From Hyphomicrobiales bacterium (GTDB lineage Bacteria; Pseudomonadota; Alphaproteobacteria; Rhizobiales; Rhizobiaceae), in NCBI GenBank assembly GCA_900466475.1, contig UBMI01000021.1, forward strand, positions 248,001-312,000: DNA of 64,000 nt, given 5' to 3'. Under the pieces are notes generated by a model, which ran no database searches, was not told where the DNA came from, and saw nothing but the letters and a program-made list of their open reading frames with translations. The position numbers and the translations under genes were made by a program. Of the stretch, positions 52,865 through 61,741 are shown piece after piece; within the stretch, counting starts at the first letter, position 1, and each line of letters starts with the position of its first letter.

Positions 52865-54448
52865 TCAGATGATAGCCGGTTCCCGCGTCAGCCGTTCTTC
52901 GATGCGCTCGAGCGAACCGAGTGCAAAGAAATCGTCGAAGGAGGCGATCGGCACCTGCTCGATCAGCTTGGAGAGGAATGCATCCGAGCCGAGTTCCTCT
53001 TCGATTGCCTCGACCTCGGCCGAAAGCGGCCGGTCCACCGTGTAGAAGGCCGCATGTTTGCGCACGACCTCATAGAGCATACCCGCAACACCCTTCGACG
53101 TGTCGCCGATAATATCGATCGCCTGTGCTGAAAGCAGGGCTTCCAGTGCGGCCAGACGCTTCAGCGCCCGCATCTGCCGGTCGAAACGCTCGATAACGAG
53201 CGGCAGGAAGGCCGCCTCGTCCTCAAGCCCCGCCGCTACGACGAGCGATTGCGCCGAAACAGGGTTCGACATGGAGAGTACGCGCGAAAAGATTTCGCCT
53301 GCAAGCTTGATGATCGGGCCGAAACCGGTCGCGATGCGGCCGGGAGGCACGAGATTGACCGGCAGGCCGCGCCGCTGGCCGTTGCCGAGCAGGACACAGC
53401 GGTTGAAGGCGTTGCGCGCTGCATGCGCCATGCAAAGCGCTGCCGATTCCAGCAGAATGGTCACGTCGAGCGGCAGGGAACCGCCCGATGTCATCACCCG
53501 TCCCTCGACGACGACGGGATTGTCGTCGGAACGCCCGGTGGCGGCGAGAATCTTGTGGCCCGTCGAAAGCAGGTTTTCGATGACGGCACCAAAGACCTGG
53601 GCGATCATGCGCAAGCTGAGCGCATCCTGCACATGGGTCGCGACCGGCCATTCCCATTCGTCGGAGGCATTGCACAGCCAGGCGCCGATCAGCGCTTCCC
53701 GCGCGGTGCCGACATGGCGCACAGCCCGCCAGGGATCGCGCGACCCGCCGAGCGCACCTGAGGCCATCATGCCGGTGGCCAACAGCACACGAATTGAGGC
53801 AGCGGCATTGCGCGTCGTCTCCGCAGCGGCGGCAAAGCTGACGGCATTGACGCTGAGCGAGGCGAGGCTGTCGCGCGGCGCCATCTTCACCGGTTCCATG
53901 CCGGCTGCCTGGAAGGCGTCGGCAGCCTGCATGCGCTCACCGCGATAAATCGCTTCGCCAACGCCGGTCAGCACTGCGCCGATCTGGCCCATCAGGCCGA
54001 TATCAGCGCAACCGATCGAGCCGGTGCGGCGCACGACCGGAATGAGGTCTGCCCTCAGCATGCGCATATAGGCGTCGATGAGATCGGGCGTACAGCCGAC
54101 CTGGCCGGTCAGTGCCGTGTTGACGCGCATTGCCATAGCATTGCGCACGACATTGCAGGAAAAAGGTGTGCCGGTGCCGAAATGGTGGGCGCGTACCAGA
54201 CCGAGATTGAAGGCGTCGAGATCTTCGGGCGACCATTCGACATCCTTCATGGCGCCCACACCCGTGGTCGCGCCGTAAACGGGCATGCCGGATTCGATGG
54301 CATCCTCGACGATCGAACGCGCGATCCTCACGCGCTGCATACCGATCTCCGAGGCCGAAAGCGTAACCCTGCCGGAGCCGATCCTCACCATTTCGGCAAA
54401 GCTGAAGGGCTGGCCGCTCAGTTCGATTCCGGGGCGTTCATGCTTCAT
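52865..54448 (-). CDS. HAL/PAL-superfamily lyase without MIO triad, likely ergothionase
   Basis: 527 residues, first gene of the operon, with GGAG upstream. Overall HAL fold: VYGATTGVGAM (catalytic Tyr58), LGLVRAHHFGTG, and NGQRRGLP later. The residues that form the MIO cofactor in HAL (GS-V-G-A-S-G) are GSIGCADIG here (143-151), so Ala-Ser-Gly is replaced by Cys147-Ala148-Asp149 and MIO cannot form in the known way. Ergothionases are HAL relatives without MIO, because trimethylamine is already a good leaving group. Predicted reaction: ergothioneine to thiourocanate plus trimethylamine. Confidence 0.85.
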   Translation of the reverse strand: MKHERPGIELSGQPFSFAEMVRIGSGRVTLSASEIGMQRVRIARSIVEDAIESGMPVYGATTGVGAMKDVEWSPEDLDAFNLGLVRAHHFGTGTPFSCNVVRNAMAMRVNTALTGQVGCTPDLIDAYMRMLRADLIPVVRRTGSIGCADIGLMGQIGAVLTGVGEAIYRGERMQAADAFQAAGMEPVKMAPRDSLASLSVNAVSFAAAAETTRNAAASIRVLLATGMMASGALGGSRDPWRAVRHVGTAREALIGAWLCNASDEWEWPVATHVQDALSLRMIAQVFGAVIENLLSTGHKILAATGRSDDNPVVVEGRVMTSGGSLPLDVTILLESAALCMAHAARNAFNRCVLLGNGQRRGLPVNLVPPGRIATGFGPIIKLAGEIFSRVLSMSNPVSAQSLVVAAGLEDEAAFLPLVIERFDRQMRALKRLAALEALLSAQAIDIIGDTSKGVAGMLYEVVRKHAAFYTVDRPLSAEVEAIEEELGSDAFLSKLIEQVPIASFDDFFALGSLERIEERLTREPAII

Positions 54449-54540
54449 GTGCTCATCTCCATGGAGGCGAGACTAAGCGAGCCTCACGTCTGGCGGGATA
54501 TCCCAAATGCCGAACACATCATGCTTTTGTTGCTTTCCGA

Positions 54541-56115
54541 TCAGCTCACCATCCAGGCAATATAGAGAAGCGTGAGCGCAATGATCCAGAGGGCCACTTT
54601 TGCCGAACGGTTATGACGGGCTTCCGCCTTGCCGATGGCTTCTGCTGTCTGCTCGTCGAAGCGCAATCCGTGTTCGCTCATATGCAGAAGCTGATGGTGG
54701 AATTTCTCGGTCTGGGCGGCGATCTCCGGCGCGGCTTCGGCAAGCTTCACGGCGGCCTTCAGCCCGTCCTTAAGATCGGTGACGATGCGTTTGGGGCCGA
54801 GATTGTTCTTGATCCAGTCGCCGACGACAGGCTCGGACGCCTTCCACATGTTGAAGCGCGGATTGAGCATGCGCGAGACGCCTTCGACGACGACCATCGT
54901 CTTCTGCAGCATGACGAGCTCGGGACGCGTTTGCATGTCGAAAAGTTCGGTGACTTCGAAAAGCAGCGTCAAGAGCTTGCCCATCGAGATCGTCTCGGCC
55001 GGCTGTCCGTGGATCGGCTCGCCGATCGCCCGGATCGCCTGGGCAAAACTCTCGACATTGTGGTGGCCGGGCACATAGCCCGCCTCGAAATGCACTTCCG
55101 CCACCCGGATATAATCGCGTGTGATGAAACCGTAGAGGATTTCGGCGAGGAAGCGACGCTCCTTCTTCCCTAGACGCCCGACTATGCCCATGTCGACGGC
55201 AACGATCATGCCGTCGGAATCGACGAAGAGGTTGCCCGGGTGCATGTCGGCATGGAAGAAACCGTCACGCAGCGTATGGCGCAGGAATGACTGGATCAGT
55301 GTGTCGGCAAGCACGTTGAGGTCGTGGCCGGCAGCCCGCAGCCCCTCCACATCGGACATCTTGACGCCGTCGATCCACTCCATGGTGATGACGTCGCGGC
55401 CGGTGCGCTCCCAGTCCACCTTCGGCACGCGGAAGCCCGGATCCTTTTCGGTATTCTCGGCAATCTCGGAAAGCGCAGCCGCCTCGAGACGCAGGTCCAT
55501 TTCCACCTTGGTGGTCTGCTCCAGCGTCTTCGTCACCTCAACCGGCCGCAGGCGCCGACTGCCCGGCATGAAGCGTTCCTGCATATGGGCGACGAGATAC
55601 ATCGCCTCGATATCATGGGCAAACCGCGCTCTCACGCCGGGCCGCACGACCTTGACCGCAACCTTCTTGGGTCCATCAGGTGTGCCGACCTCTGCTGCAT
55701 GCACCTGCGCGATGGAGGCTGCGGCAATCGGATCGCCGAAGCTCGCATAGAGATCCGTGATCGGCCGCCCGAGCGAACCCTCGATATTGGCCTTGGCGGC
55801 AGCCGCCGGGAAAAAGGCCATCCGGTCCTGGAGTTGGGACAGATCGTCGGCAAACTCGACACCAACGACGTCAGGACGTGTTGCAAGGAACTGGCCGATC
55901 TTCACATAGGATGGCCCTAGCCGCTCGACAGCCTGTGCCAGCCGGTCGCTGCGCTTCTGATATTTGCTGCGCTTGCGCGCAAACATGCCGACAAAGGATT
56001 TCGCCAGGCTGACCGATGGCGGCAGGCCTTCCGAAGGAAGCGCCGAAATGACGCCCTCACGCACCAGAATCCAGCCGACTCTTGCGAGCCTGAAATATGC
56101 CCCGAAAGCACTCAT
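54541..56115 (-). CDS. ubiB: Ubiquinone biosynthesis regulatory protein kinase UbiB
   Basis: 524 residues. Atypical kinase: N-terminal KxGQ motif in YVKIGQFLATRPD, ATP site AAASIAQVHAA, HADMHPGNLFV and VAVDMGIVGRL; two hydrophobic C-terminal segments end ALWIIALTLLYIAWMV. It supports ubiquinone synthesis, probably by lipid extraction. It is 5 bp after ubiE. In related genomes coaBC usually follows; here the catabolic operon follows instead. Confidence 0.95.
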   Translation of the reverse strand: MSAFGAYFRLARVGWILVREGVISALPSEGLPPSVSLAKSFVGMFARKRSKYQKRSDRLAQAVERLGPSYVKIGQFLATRPDVVGVEFADDLSQLQDRMAFFPAAAAKANIEGSLGRPITDLYASFGDPIAAASIAQVHAAEVGTPDGPKKVAVKVVRPGVRARFAHDIEAMYLVAHMQERFMPGSRRLRPVEVTKTLEQTTKVEMDLRLEAAALSEIAENTEKDPGFRVPKVDWERTGRDVITMEWIDGVKMSDVEGLRAAGHDLNVLADTLIQSFLRHTLRDGFFHADMHPGNLFVDSDGMIVAVDMGIVGRLGKKERRFLAEILYGFITRDYIRVAEVHFEAGYVPGHHNVESFAQAIRAIGEPIHGQPAETISMGKLLTLLFEVTELFDMQTRPELVMLQKTMVVVEGVSRMLNPRFNMWKASEPVVGDWIKNNLGPKRIVTDLKDGLKAAVKLAEAAPEIAAQTEKFHHQLLHMSEHGLRFDEQTAEAIGKAEARHNRSAKVALWIIALTLLYIAWMVS

Positions 56116-56120
56116 GCGGA

Positions 56121-56897
56121 TCAGAGCTTCCAGCCGGAATGCAGCGCTGCGATGCCGCCGGTATAATTGGTATAGGTCACGCGCGAGAAGCCGGCCGTGC
56201 GGATCATCGCTGCGAAATTCTCCTGGTTCGGGAACTTGCGGATCGATTCCACGAGATATTGGTAAGGCTCGGCATCACCGGTGATCGCCTTGCCGAATTT
56301 CGGAATGGCGTTGAAGGACCAGGCATCGTAGACCTTGTCGAGCAGCGGCAAGTCCACTTCGGAAAATTCCAGCACCAGCAGCCGCCCGCCGCGCTTCAGG
56401 ACGCGATAGGCTTCCGAGAGTGCCACCTCGATCCGCGGCACGTTGCGGATGCCGAAAGCGATGGTATAGGCATCGAAGCTGTTTGCCTCGAAGGGAAGGT
56501 CTTCGGCATTGGCCTCGACAAAGGTCAGATTGTCGGAAATCTTTTTCTTTTCCGCTCGCTCGGCGCCGACGCCAAGCATCGAACCGTTGATGTCGAGCAC
56601 GGTCGCATGCGCCTGGCGGTTGGAAGCTTCGATGATGCGGAAGGCGATGTCGCCCGTGCCGCCGGCAACATCGAGCACCTTGTAGCCTGGCTCCTTGCGC
56701 GGGTTGAGTGCCGCGATCATCGCGTCCTTCCAGGCCCTGTGCATGCCCATCGACATGACGTCGTTCATGATGTCGTAGCGCTTGGCGACCTTGTGGAAGA
56801 CCTCGTTGACGAGGCCTTGCTTTTCACCGGTCGGCACCTCACGGAAGCCGTAGGACGTTTCCATGCCGCCATCGGCGGAGGTCCGGCTGTCTGACAT
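56121..56897 (-). CDS. ubiE: Ubiquinone/menaquinone C-methyltransferase UbiE
   Basis: 258 residues from the ATG at 56897 (GGAG seven bases upstream; TTG at 56900 is also in frame). FHKVAKRYDIMNDVMSMGMHRAWKD and the SAM motif LDVAGGTGDIAFRI are the UbiE signatures. It methylates the benzoquinone ring. First of ubiE-ubiB, divergent from mutM. Confidence 0.96.
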   Translation of the reverse strand: MSDSRTSADGGMETSYGFREVPTGEKQGLVNEVFHKVAKRYDIMNDVMSMGMHRAWKDAMIAALNPRKEPGYKVLDVAGGTGDIAFRIIEASNRQAHATVLDINGSMLGVGAERAEKKKISDNLTFVEANAEDLPFEANSFDAYTIAFGIRNVPRIEVALSEAYRVLKRGGRLLVLEFSEVDLPLLDKVYDAWSFNAIPKFGKAITGDAEPYQYLVESIRKFPNQENFAAMIRTAGFSRVTYTNYTGGIAALHSGWKL

Positions 56898-57050
56898 CAA
56901 GCTACTCCGTTCACATCAAGAATTCGGCGCGGCGACCATAGCGAAAGCGAGGGAGCGGCGCTATCTGTGGGCCACGGTCCGCCCGCGGCACGTTGGCGCT
57001 ATAGCGCACATCGCGGGCGGTTGAAACACGTTAGATATAGATGGGTTAAG

Positions 57051-57941
57051 ATGCCGGAATTGCCAGAAGTCGAAACGGTGAAGCGCGGTCTGACGCCGGC
57101 AATGGAGGGCGCGCGCATCGAGAGGCTGGAATTGCGCCGCGGCGATCTGCGGTTTCCCTTTCCTCAGGGCTTCGAGCAACAGGTGTCCGGCCGCAAGATC
57201 ATCGGCCTTGGACGGCGGGCCAAGTACCTGCTGATCGACCTCGACAGCGGCAAGACGATCATTTCCCATCTCGGCATGTCCGGCTCCTTCCGGATCGAAC
57301 AGGGCGCCGTCAGCGATACCCCCGGCGACTTCCATCGCGAGCGTTCCAAGGATGAGAAGCATGATCACGCCATCTTTCATCTGGACGGCGAGGGCGGACC
57401 GCGCCGCGTCATCTACAATGATCCGCGCCGCTTCGGCTTCATGGACATTGCCGACCGCTCTGAACTCGACGCCAACCCCTTTCTGTTCGGTCTGGGGCCG
57501 GAACCGACGGGCAACGAGCTGTCGGCCGCCTATCTGGCCGAACGTTTCCAACGCAAGGCACAGCCGCTGAAGAGCGCGTTGCTCGATCAGAAGAACATCG
57601 CCGGGCTCGGCAATATCTATGTCTGCGAGGCGCTCTGGCGGGCGCATCTGTTGCCGACGCGCGCAGCCGGCACGCTGGTGACCAAGGTGGGTAAGCCGAA
57701 GGAAGCGCTGAACCTGCTGGTCAGCTCTATTCGCGATGTCATCGCCGATGCGATCGCTGCGGGCGGATCGTCGCTGCGCGACCATATCCAGACGGATGGC
57801 TCGCTCGGCTACTTCCAGCATTCCTTTTCCGTCTATGATCGCGAAGGTCTAACTTGCCGCACGCCGGGCTGTGGCGGTACGGTCTCGCGCATCGTGCAGG
57901 CTGGCCGGTCCACCTTCTATTGCGCCACCTGCCAGAAATAG
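57051..57941 (+). CDS. mutM: Formamidopyrimidine-DNA glycosylase
   Basis: 296 residues starting MPELPEVETVKRGL; after Met removal Pro1 and Glu2 form the active site. GRRAKYLL supplies the catalytic Lys, GPEPTGNEL and DQKNIAGLGNIYVCEALW are conserved, and the C-terminal zinc finger has CRTPGC and CATCQK. Excises 8-oxoguanine. The ATG at 57051 is set by the required N-terminal Pro-Glu. Confidence 0.97.
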   Translation: MPELPEVETVKRGLTPAMEGARIERLELRRGDLRFPFPQGFEQQVSGRKIIGLGRRAKYLLIDLDSGKTIISHLGMSGSFRIEQGAVSDTPGDFHRERSKDEKHDHAIFHLDGEGGPRRVIYNDPRRFGFMDIADRSELDANPFLFGLGPEPTGNELSAAYLAERFQRKAQPLKSALLDQKNIAGLGNIYVCEALWRAHLLPTRAAGTLVTKVGKPKEALNLLVSSIRDVIADAIAAGGSSLRDHIQTDGSLGYFQHSFSVYDREGLTCRTPGCGGTVSRIVQAGRSTFYCATCQK

Positions 57942-57950
57942 GAGAGCGCC

Positions 57951-58724
57951 ATGGTCTATGAAACACTTCTTGTTGAAACCCGCGGCAATGTCGGCCTCAT
58001 TACGCTGAACCGGCCGCAGGCGCTGAACGCGCTGAATTCGACCGTGCTCAAGGAACTGAAGCAAGCCTATGCGGCCTTTCATGCCGATGAGACCATAGGC
58101 GCGATCGTGTTGACCGGCTCGGAGCGCGCATTCGCCGCCGGTGCCGACATTAAGGAAATGCAGCCGCTCGATTTCGCCGAAGTCTACAAGAGCGATTTCA
58201 TCAGCGGCTGGGACGAGATCGCCAAGGCCCGTAAGCCGATCATCGCCGCCGTCAGCGGCTTTGCGCTCGGCGGCGGATGCGAGCTTGCCATGCTTTGCGA
58301 TTTCATCATCGCCTCGGAGACGGCAAAGTTCGGCCAGCCGGAGATCACGCTGGGCGTCATTCCAGGCATTGGCGGCTCGCAGCGCCTGACGCGCGCGGTC
58401 GGAAAGGCCAAGGCGATGGATCTGATCCTGACCGGCCGGATGATGGACGCAGCCGAAGCCGAGCGCGCGGGACTCGTTTCGCGTGTGGTGGCACCGGAAA
58501 GGCTGCTGGATGAAGCGCTGGAGGCGGCAACCAAGATCGCATCATTGTCTCGGCCGTCGGTTCTGATGGCAAAGGAGGCGGTCAGCCGCGCCTTCGAGAC
58601 GACGCTGGAGGAGGGCTTGCGTTTCGAACGCCGCCTCTTCCAGAGCCTCTTTGCGACCGAGGATCAGAAAGAGGGCATGGCCGCCTTCATCGAAAAGCGC
58701 AAACCTGCCTTCAAGAACAGGTGA
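57951..58724 (+). CDS. Enoyl-CoA hydratase
   Basis: 257 residues. Crotonase fold: NRPQALNALNS, AFAAGADIKEM (oxyanion hole), GFALGGGCELAMLCDFI and FGQPEITLGVIPGIGGSQRL, with both catalytic Glu regions. Hydrates enoyl-CoA in fatty-acid breakdown. It follows mutM by 9 bp and likely shares its transcript. Confidence 0.93.
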   Translation: MVYETLLVETRGNVGLITLNRPQALNALNSTVLKELKQAYAAFHADETIGAIVLTGSERAFAAGADIKEMQPLDFAEVYKSDFISGWDEIAKARKPIIAAVSGFALGGGCELAMLCDFIIASETAKFGQPEITLGVIPGIGGSQRLTRAVGKAKAMDLILTGRMMDAAEAERAGLVSRVVAPERLLDEALEAATKIASLSRPSVLMAKEAVSRAFETTLEEGLRFERRLFQSLFATEDQKEGMAAFIEKRKPAFKNR

Positions 58725-58917
58725 GCGGATGCTGCCGGGAAAGGCGCTTTTCCTTGAAAATGCGCGTTGACGCGGGTGAGCTTTAGCGTTATATGCCCGC
58801 CCACGGTTCGGAAAGCCGCTCAGGTTTTCCGCTAATGCTCCCGTATTGCTGAATTGAGTGGCCGCAGGGCCAGCGCGGCAATGGCGGAGTTTGTTCGAAT
58901 TCTTGAGAGAGGCATCC

Positions 58918-59196
58918 ATGGCCAATACAACTTCGGCGAAAAAGGCGACCCGCAAGATCGCTCGCCGTACCGCAGTCAACAAGGCTCGCCGTTCGCGCGT
59001 TCGCACTTACGTTCGCCAGGTCGAAGAGGCACTCGCCGCTGGTGATGCCGCCAAGGCAAAGGAAGCCTTCATCGCAGCTGAACCCGAGCTGGCGCGTGCC
59101 GCAAGCAAGGGCGTCCTGCACGCCAACACAGCATCCCGCAAGGTCTCGCGCCTTGCCGCTCGTGTGAAGGCCCTGTCGGCTTCTGCGACAGCGTAA
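58918..59196 (+). CDS. rpsT: 30S ribosomal protein S20
   Basis: 92 residues beginning MANTTSAKKATRKIARR, highly basic and helical, with the family RSRVRTYVRQVEEA and HANTASRKVSRLAARV. GAGAGGC is the ribosome site. Followed by a strong terminator at 59228. Confidence 0.97.
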   Translation: MANTTSAKKATRKIARRTAVNKARRSRVRTYVRQVEEALAAGDAAKAKEAFIAAEPELARAASKGVLHANTASRKVSRLAARVKALSASATA

Positions 59197-59227
59197 ATAT
59201 CTCATTAACGAATTGCTCGTTATGATT

Positions 59228-59255
59228 AGCCCGGTAATTTTACCGGGCTTTTTCG
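59228..59255 (+). terminator. Rho-independent terminator of rpsT
   Basis: AGCCCGGTAA, short loop, TTACCGGGCT, then TTTTCG on the plus strand, 31 bp past the rpsT stop. Confidence 0.9.
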
Positions 59256-59322
59256 ATTCCGTCGCCCGCTCCGGCTATGGTTAATCTAACGACGATTTCG
59301 TGTCAGAGGCATGACAGGAAAA

Positions 59323-59338
59323 ATTGTTTTAAAACAAT
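59323..59338. promoter_or_regulatory. 16-bp AT-rich palindrome in the dnaA upstream region
   Basis: ATTGTTTTAAAACAAT, perfect 8+8. Could be a protein-binding site far upstream of dnaA. Confidence 0.45.
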
Positions 59339-59722
59339 AGCTTACGCAAGGATCTTTTTAAGACTTGCGACTCTGGTCACGCAGCCCGGGGCACCAAATG
59401 AGTCAAGAACATTTTTTCTTTTTTCTTTTTATGCGTGTCCAAAATAGCCCACTCGGGGAATCTCCTTGATTCAAAAGCGATTCTTTTTTGACGGTGGTGT
59501 GACGCCCTAAAAGGGCAGCGGGAGTCAATGGCCGCATCTTAATTTTGCGTAAAATTCATCGTTGATCTTGCCATTTGATCCTGCCTAAATGGCGTCCAGC
59601 AAAGGGCGCGGACATCACCTGCAGAAGTCAGTCCAAACTGCCACGTCGGCAGGATGATGGCTCTGTGTCGCTTGCAACGGAGCGGACAGCTTCCGTTTTC
59701 TCACGCACTCGACGGCATTGTA

Positions 59723-59742
59723 CCGTGACGTGGCTGTCACGG
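59723..59742. repeat. Inverted repeat in the dnaA upstream region
   Basis: CCGTGAC-GTGGCT-GTCACGG, perfect 7-bp arms; a TTTT follows about 10 bases later on the plus strand. Confidence 0.45.
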
Positions 59743-59861
59743 GACGGGGACGTTTTGTGCGCTCCGCGGCCACACGCTTTGCGCGAGGCCCGGAAAAGGG
59801 CAGGGGAAAGTGTAACATTGCGTGCGGGCTTGCGGGCGAAAAACGAGGATCGGCCGCCAGC

Positions 59862-59924
59862 CTGACACAGAGCCGTTGAGACGGTTGTCGCATGATCGCG
59901 ACCACCGCAGGGTCTCTGTGTCAG
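59862..59924 (+). repeat. Long-range inverted repeat in the dnaA leader
   Basis: CTGACACAGAG and CTCTGTGTCAG, perfect 11-bp arms 41 bases apart, about 130 bp before the dnaA start. Inside it another stem (GGTTGTCGC / GCGACCACC, one mismatch) can form. If transcribed, this is a multi-stem leader. Confidence 0.55.
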
Positions 59925-60055
59925 TCCCGAAAGGGGCAGTGTTTGAGTGAACCGGCATGCAGGCGGCTCATGAGGATGTCGCTGGTTTTGCCAGAGCGGG
60001 GAATGATCGGGCGGCTGTCAACGAATGACCGCCCGAGGAAATGAAAGGCGGCATT

Positions 60056-61609
60056 ATGCAGATGAATTCGATGACGACGGGTGCGCTGGATAACGGGGAA
60101 GCTGCACCGCAGTCTTTCGGTTCCATTCACCTGAGTGCAACGGAAGAAAAGGGCGAGATGAAGCATGGCGTTCTCTTCGACCGCGTCAGCGCGCGTCTGA
60201 AGGCACAAGTTGGTCCTGACGTCTATGCAAGCTGGTTTGCACGGCTCAAGCTTCATTCGGTTTCCAAGAGTGTCGTCCGTCTGACCGTTCCCACGACCTT
60301 TCTGAAGTCGTGGATCAACAACCGGTATCTCGATCTCATTGTCGGGCTGTTTCAGGCCGAAGATCCTGAAATCCTGAAGGTCGAGATCCTTGTGCGCACG
60401 GCAACGCGCACCGGTGTGAAGGCGGTGGACGAGGCGGTCGCGATCGAGCCGGCTGCCCAGCCCACCCAGCTTCGTCGTCCGGCATCTGCCCAGCCGGCGG
60501 GGCATATCGTCCAGCAGGCCGTTTCGGCCGCCGCTGCGGCGCGCCCGGCAAGTGTCGGTTCGCCGCTCTTTGGCTCGCCGCTGGATTCTCGCTTCACCTT
60601 CGACACCTTCGTCGAGGGCAGCTCCAACCGCGTGGCGCTTGCCGCCGCGAAAACCATTGCGGAAGCAGGTCAGGGCGCTGTGCGCTTCAACCCGCTCTTC
60701 GTCCATGCGACCGTCGGTCTCGGCAAGACCCATCTGCTGCAGGCGATCGCCAATGCTGCGGTGCAGAACCCACGTGGCCTGCGCGTCGTCTATCTGACGG
60801 CCGAATACTTCATGTGGCGTTTCGCGACGGCGATCCGTGACAATGACGCGCTGACGTTGAAGGATTCGCTGCGCAACATCGACCTTCTGATCATCGACGA
60901 CATGCAGTTCCTGCAGGGCAAGATGATCCAGCATGAGTTCTGCCACCTGCTGAACATGCTGCTCGACAGCGCCAAGCAGGTCGTCGTCGCAGCCGACCGA
61001 GCGCCGTGGGAACTGGAATCGCTCGATCCGCGCGTCCGTTCGCGTCTGCAGGGCGGCGTTGCGATCGAACTTGATGGTCCCGACTACGAGATGCGTCTCG
61101 AAATCCTGAATCGTCGTCTCGCGGCGGCCCGTCTGGAGGATCCGTCACTGGAGATCCCGACCGACCTGTTGCAGCACGTTGCCCGCAACATCACGGCAAG
61201 CGGCCGCGAACTGGAAGGCGCGTTCAACCAGTTGATCTTCCGTCGCTCCTTCGAGCCGAACCTGTCGATCGAGCGAGTGGATGAGCTGCTGGCCCATCTC
61301 GTCGGTTCCGGCGAGCCGCGTCGTGTGCGTATCGAGGACATCCAGCGCATCGTCGCACGTCACTACAACGTCTCGCGCCAGGAACTGGTCTCGAACCGCC
61401 GCACGCGTGTCATCGTCAAACCGCGCCAGATCGCCATGTATCTGTCGAAGACGCTGACACCACGTTCTTTCCCGGAGATCGGTCGCCGCTTCGGCGGACG
61501 CGATCACACGACGGTTTTGCACGCCGTGCGCAAGATCGAGGAACTGATCTCGGGAGACACGAAGCTGTCGCATGAGATCGAGCTTTTGAAGCGTCTCATC
61601 AACGAATAA
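60056..61609 (+). CDS. dnaA: Chromosomal replication initiator DnaA
   Basis: 517 residues from the ATG at 60056 (AAAGG seven bases upstream); ATGs at 60041, 60062 and 60158 are alternatives, the last giving the core starting MKHGVLFDRVSARLK. N-terminal domain I, a variable linker, then the AAA+ domain with ATVGLGKTH (Lys224), LLIIDDMQFLQGK and sensor residues; the C-terminal DNA-binding signature is GGRDHTTVLHAVRKIE. The first Gly of the P-loop is Ala here, a variant I believe occurs in related DnaA proteins. It initiates replication at oriC, which is not evident in this window. Confidence 0.96.
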   Translation: MQMNSMTTGALDNGEAAPQSFGSIHLSATEEKGEMKHGVLFDRVSARLKAQVGPDVYASWFARLKLHSVSKSVVRLTVPTTFLKSWINNRYLDLIVGLFQAEDPEILKVEILVRTATRTGVKAVDEAVAIEPAAQPTQLRRPASAQPAGHIVQQAVSAAAAARPASVGSPLFGSPLDSRFTFDTFVEGSSNRVALAAAKTIAEAGQGAVRFNPLFVHATVGLGKTHLLQAIANAAVQNPRGLRVVYLTAEYFMWRFATAIRDNDALTLKDSLRNIDLLIIDDMQFLQGKMIQHEFCHLLNMLLDSAKQVVVAADRAPWELESLDPRVRSRLQGGVAIELDGPDYEMRLEILNRRLAAARLEDPSLEIPTDLLQHVARNITASGRELEGAFNQLIFRRSFEPNLSIERVDELLAHLVGSGEPRRVRIEDIQRIVARHYNVSRQELVSNRRTRVIVKPRQIAMYLSKTLTPRSFPEIGRRFGGRDHTTVLHAVRKIEELISGDTKLSHEIELLKRLINE

Positions 61610-61632
61610 GCGGTGCACAGCCACCACGTTTC

Positions 61633-61664
61633 AACAGCCGGGAGCAATCCCGGCTGTTTTCTTT
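61633..61664 (+). terminator. Terminator of dnaA
   Basis: AACAGCCGGGA, loop GCAA, TCCCGGCTGTT, then TTCTTTT; perfect 11-bp stem, 24 bp past the dnaA stop. Confidence 0.9.
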
Positions 61665-61741
61665 TATGAGCATTTTATTCTATACACCCGCAAGTGAGAA
61701 AAATGCGCCGGTGACGAACGTCGGCATTCGGGAGGACATCA

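Larger units (their letters stand above)
59256..60055. other. 800-bp non-coding region upstream of dnaA
   Basis: No convincing gene. It holds a 16-bp palindrome (59323-59338), pyrimidine-rich tracts (59409-59430), a TCAAAA/TTTTGA repeat near 59,471, a 7-bp-arm stem (59723-59742) and an 11-bp-arm repeat (59862-59924). No cluster of TTATCCACA boxes was seen, so it is a long dnaA control region rather than an obvious origin. A small RNA may be present. Confidence 0.5.

Noticed and set aside
47073..54448. Ordinary histidine utilisation (hutU/hutH) operon
   Set aside because: hutI, hutG and hutF are absent, the lyase has no MIO triad, the HutU-like protein lacks key residues, and hydantoinase, carbamoylase and DUF917 genes are present instead.
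59256..60055. Chromosomal origin next to dnaA
   Set aside because: No cluster of TTATCCACA boxes was seen, and in rhizobia the origin is generally near hemE, not dnaA.
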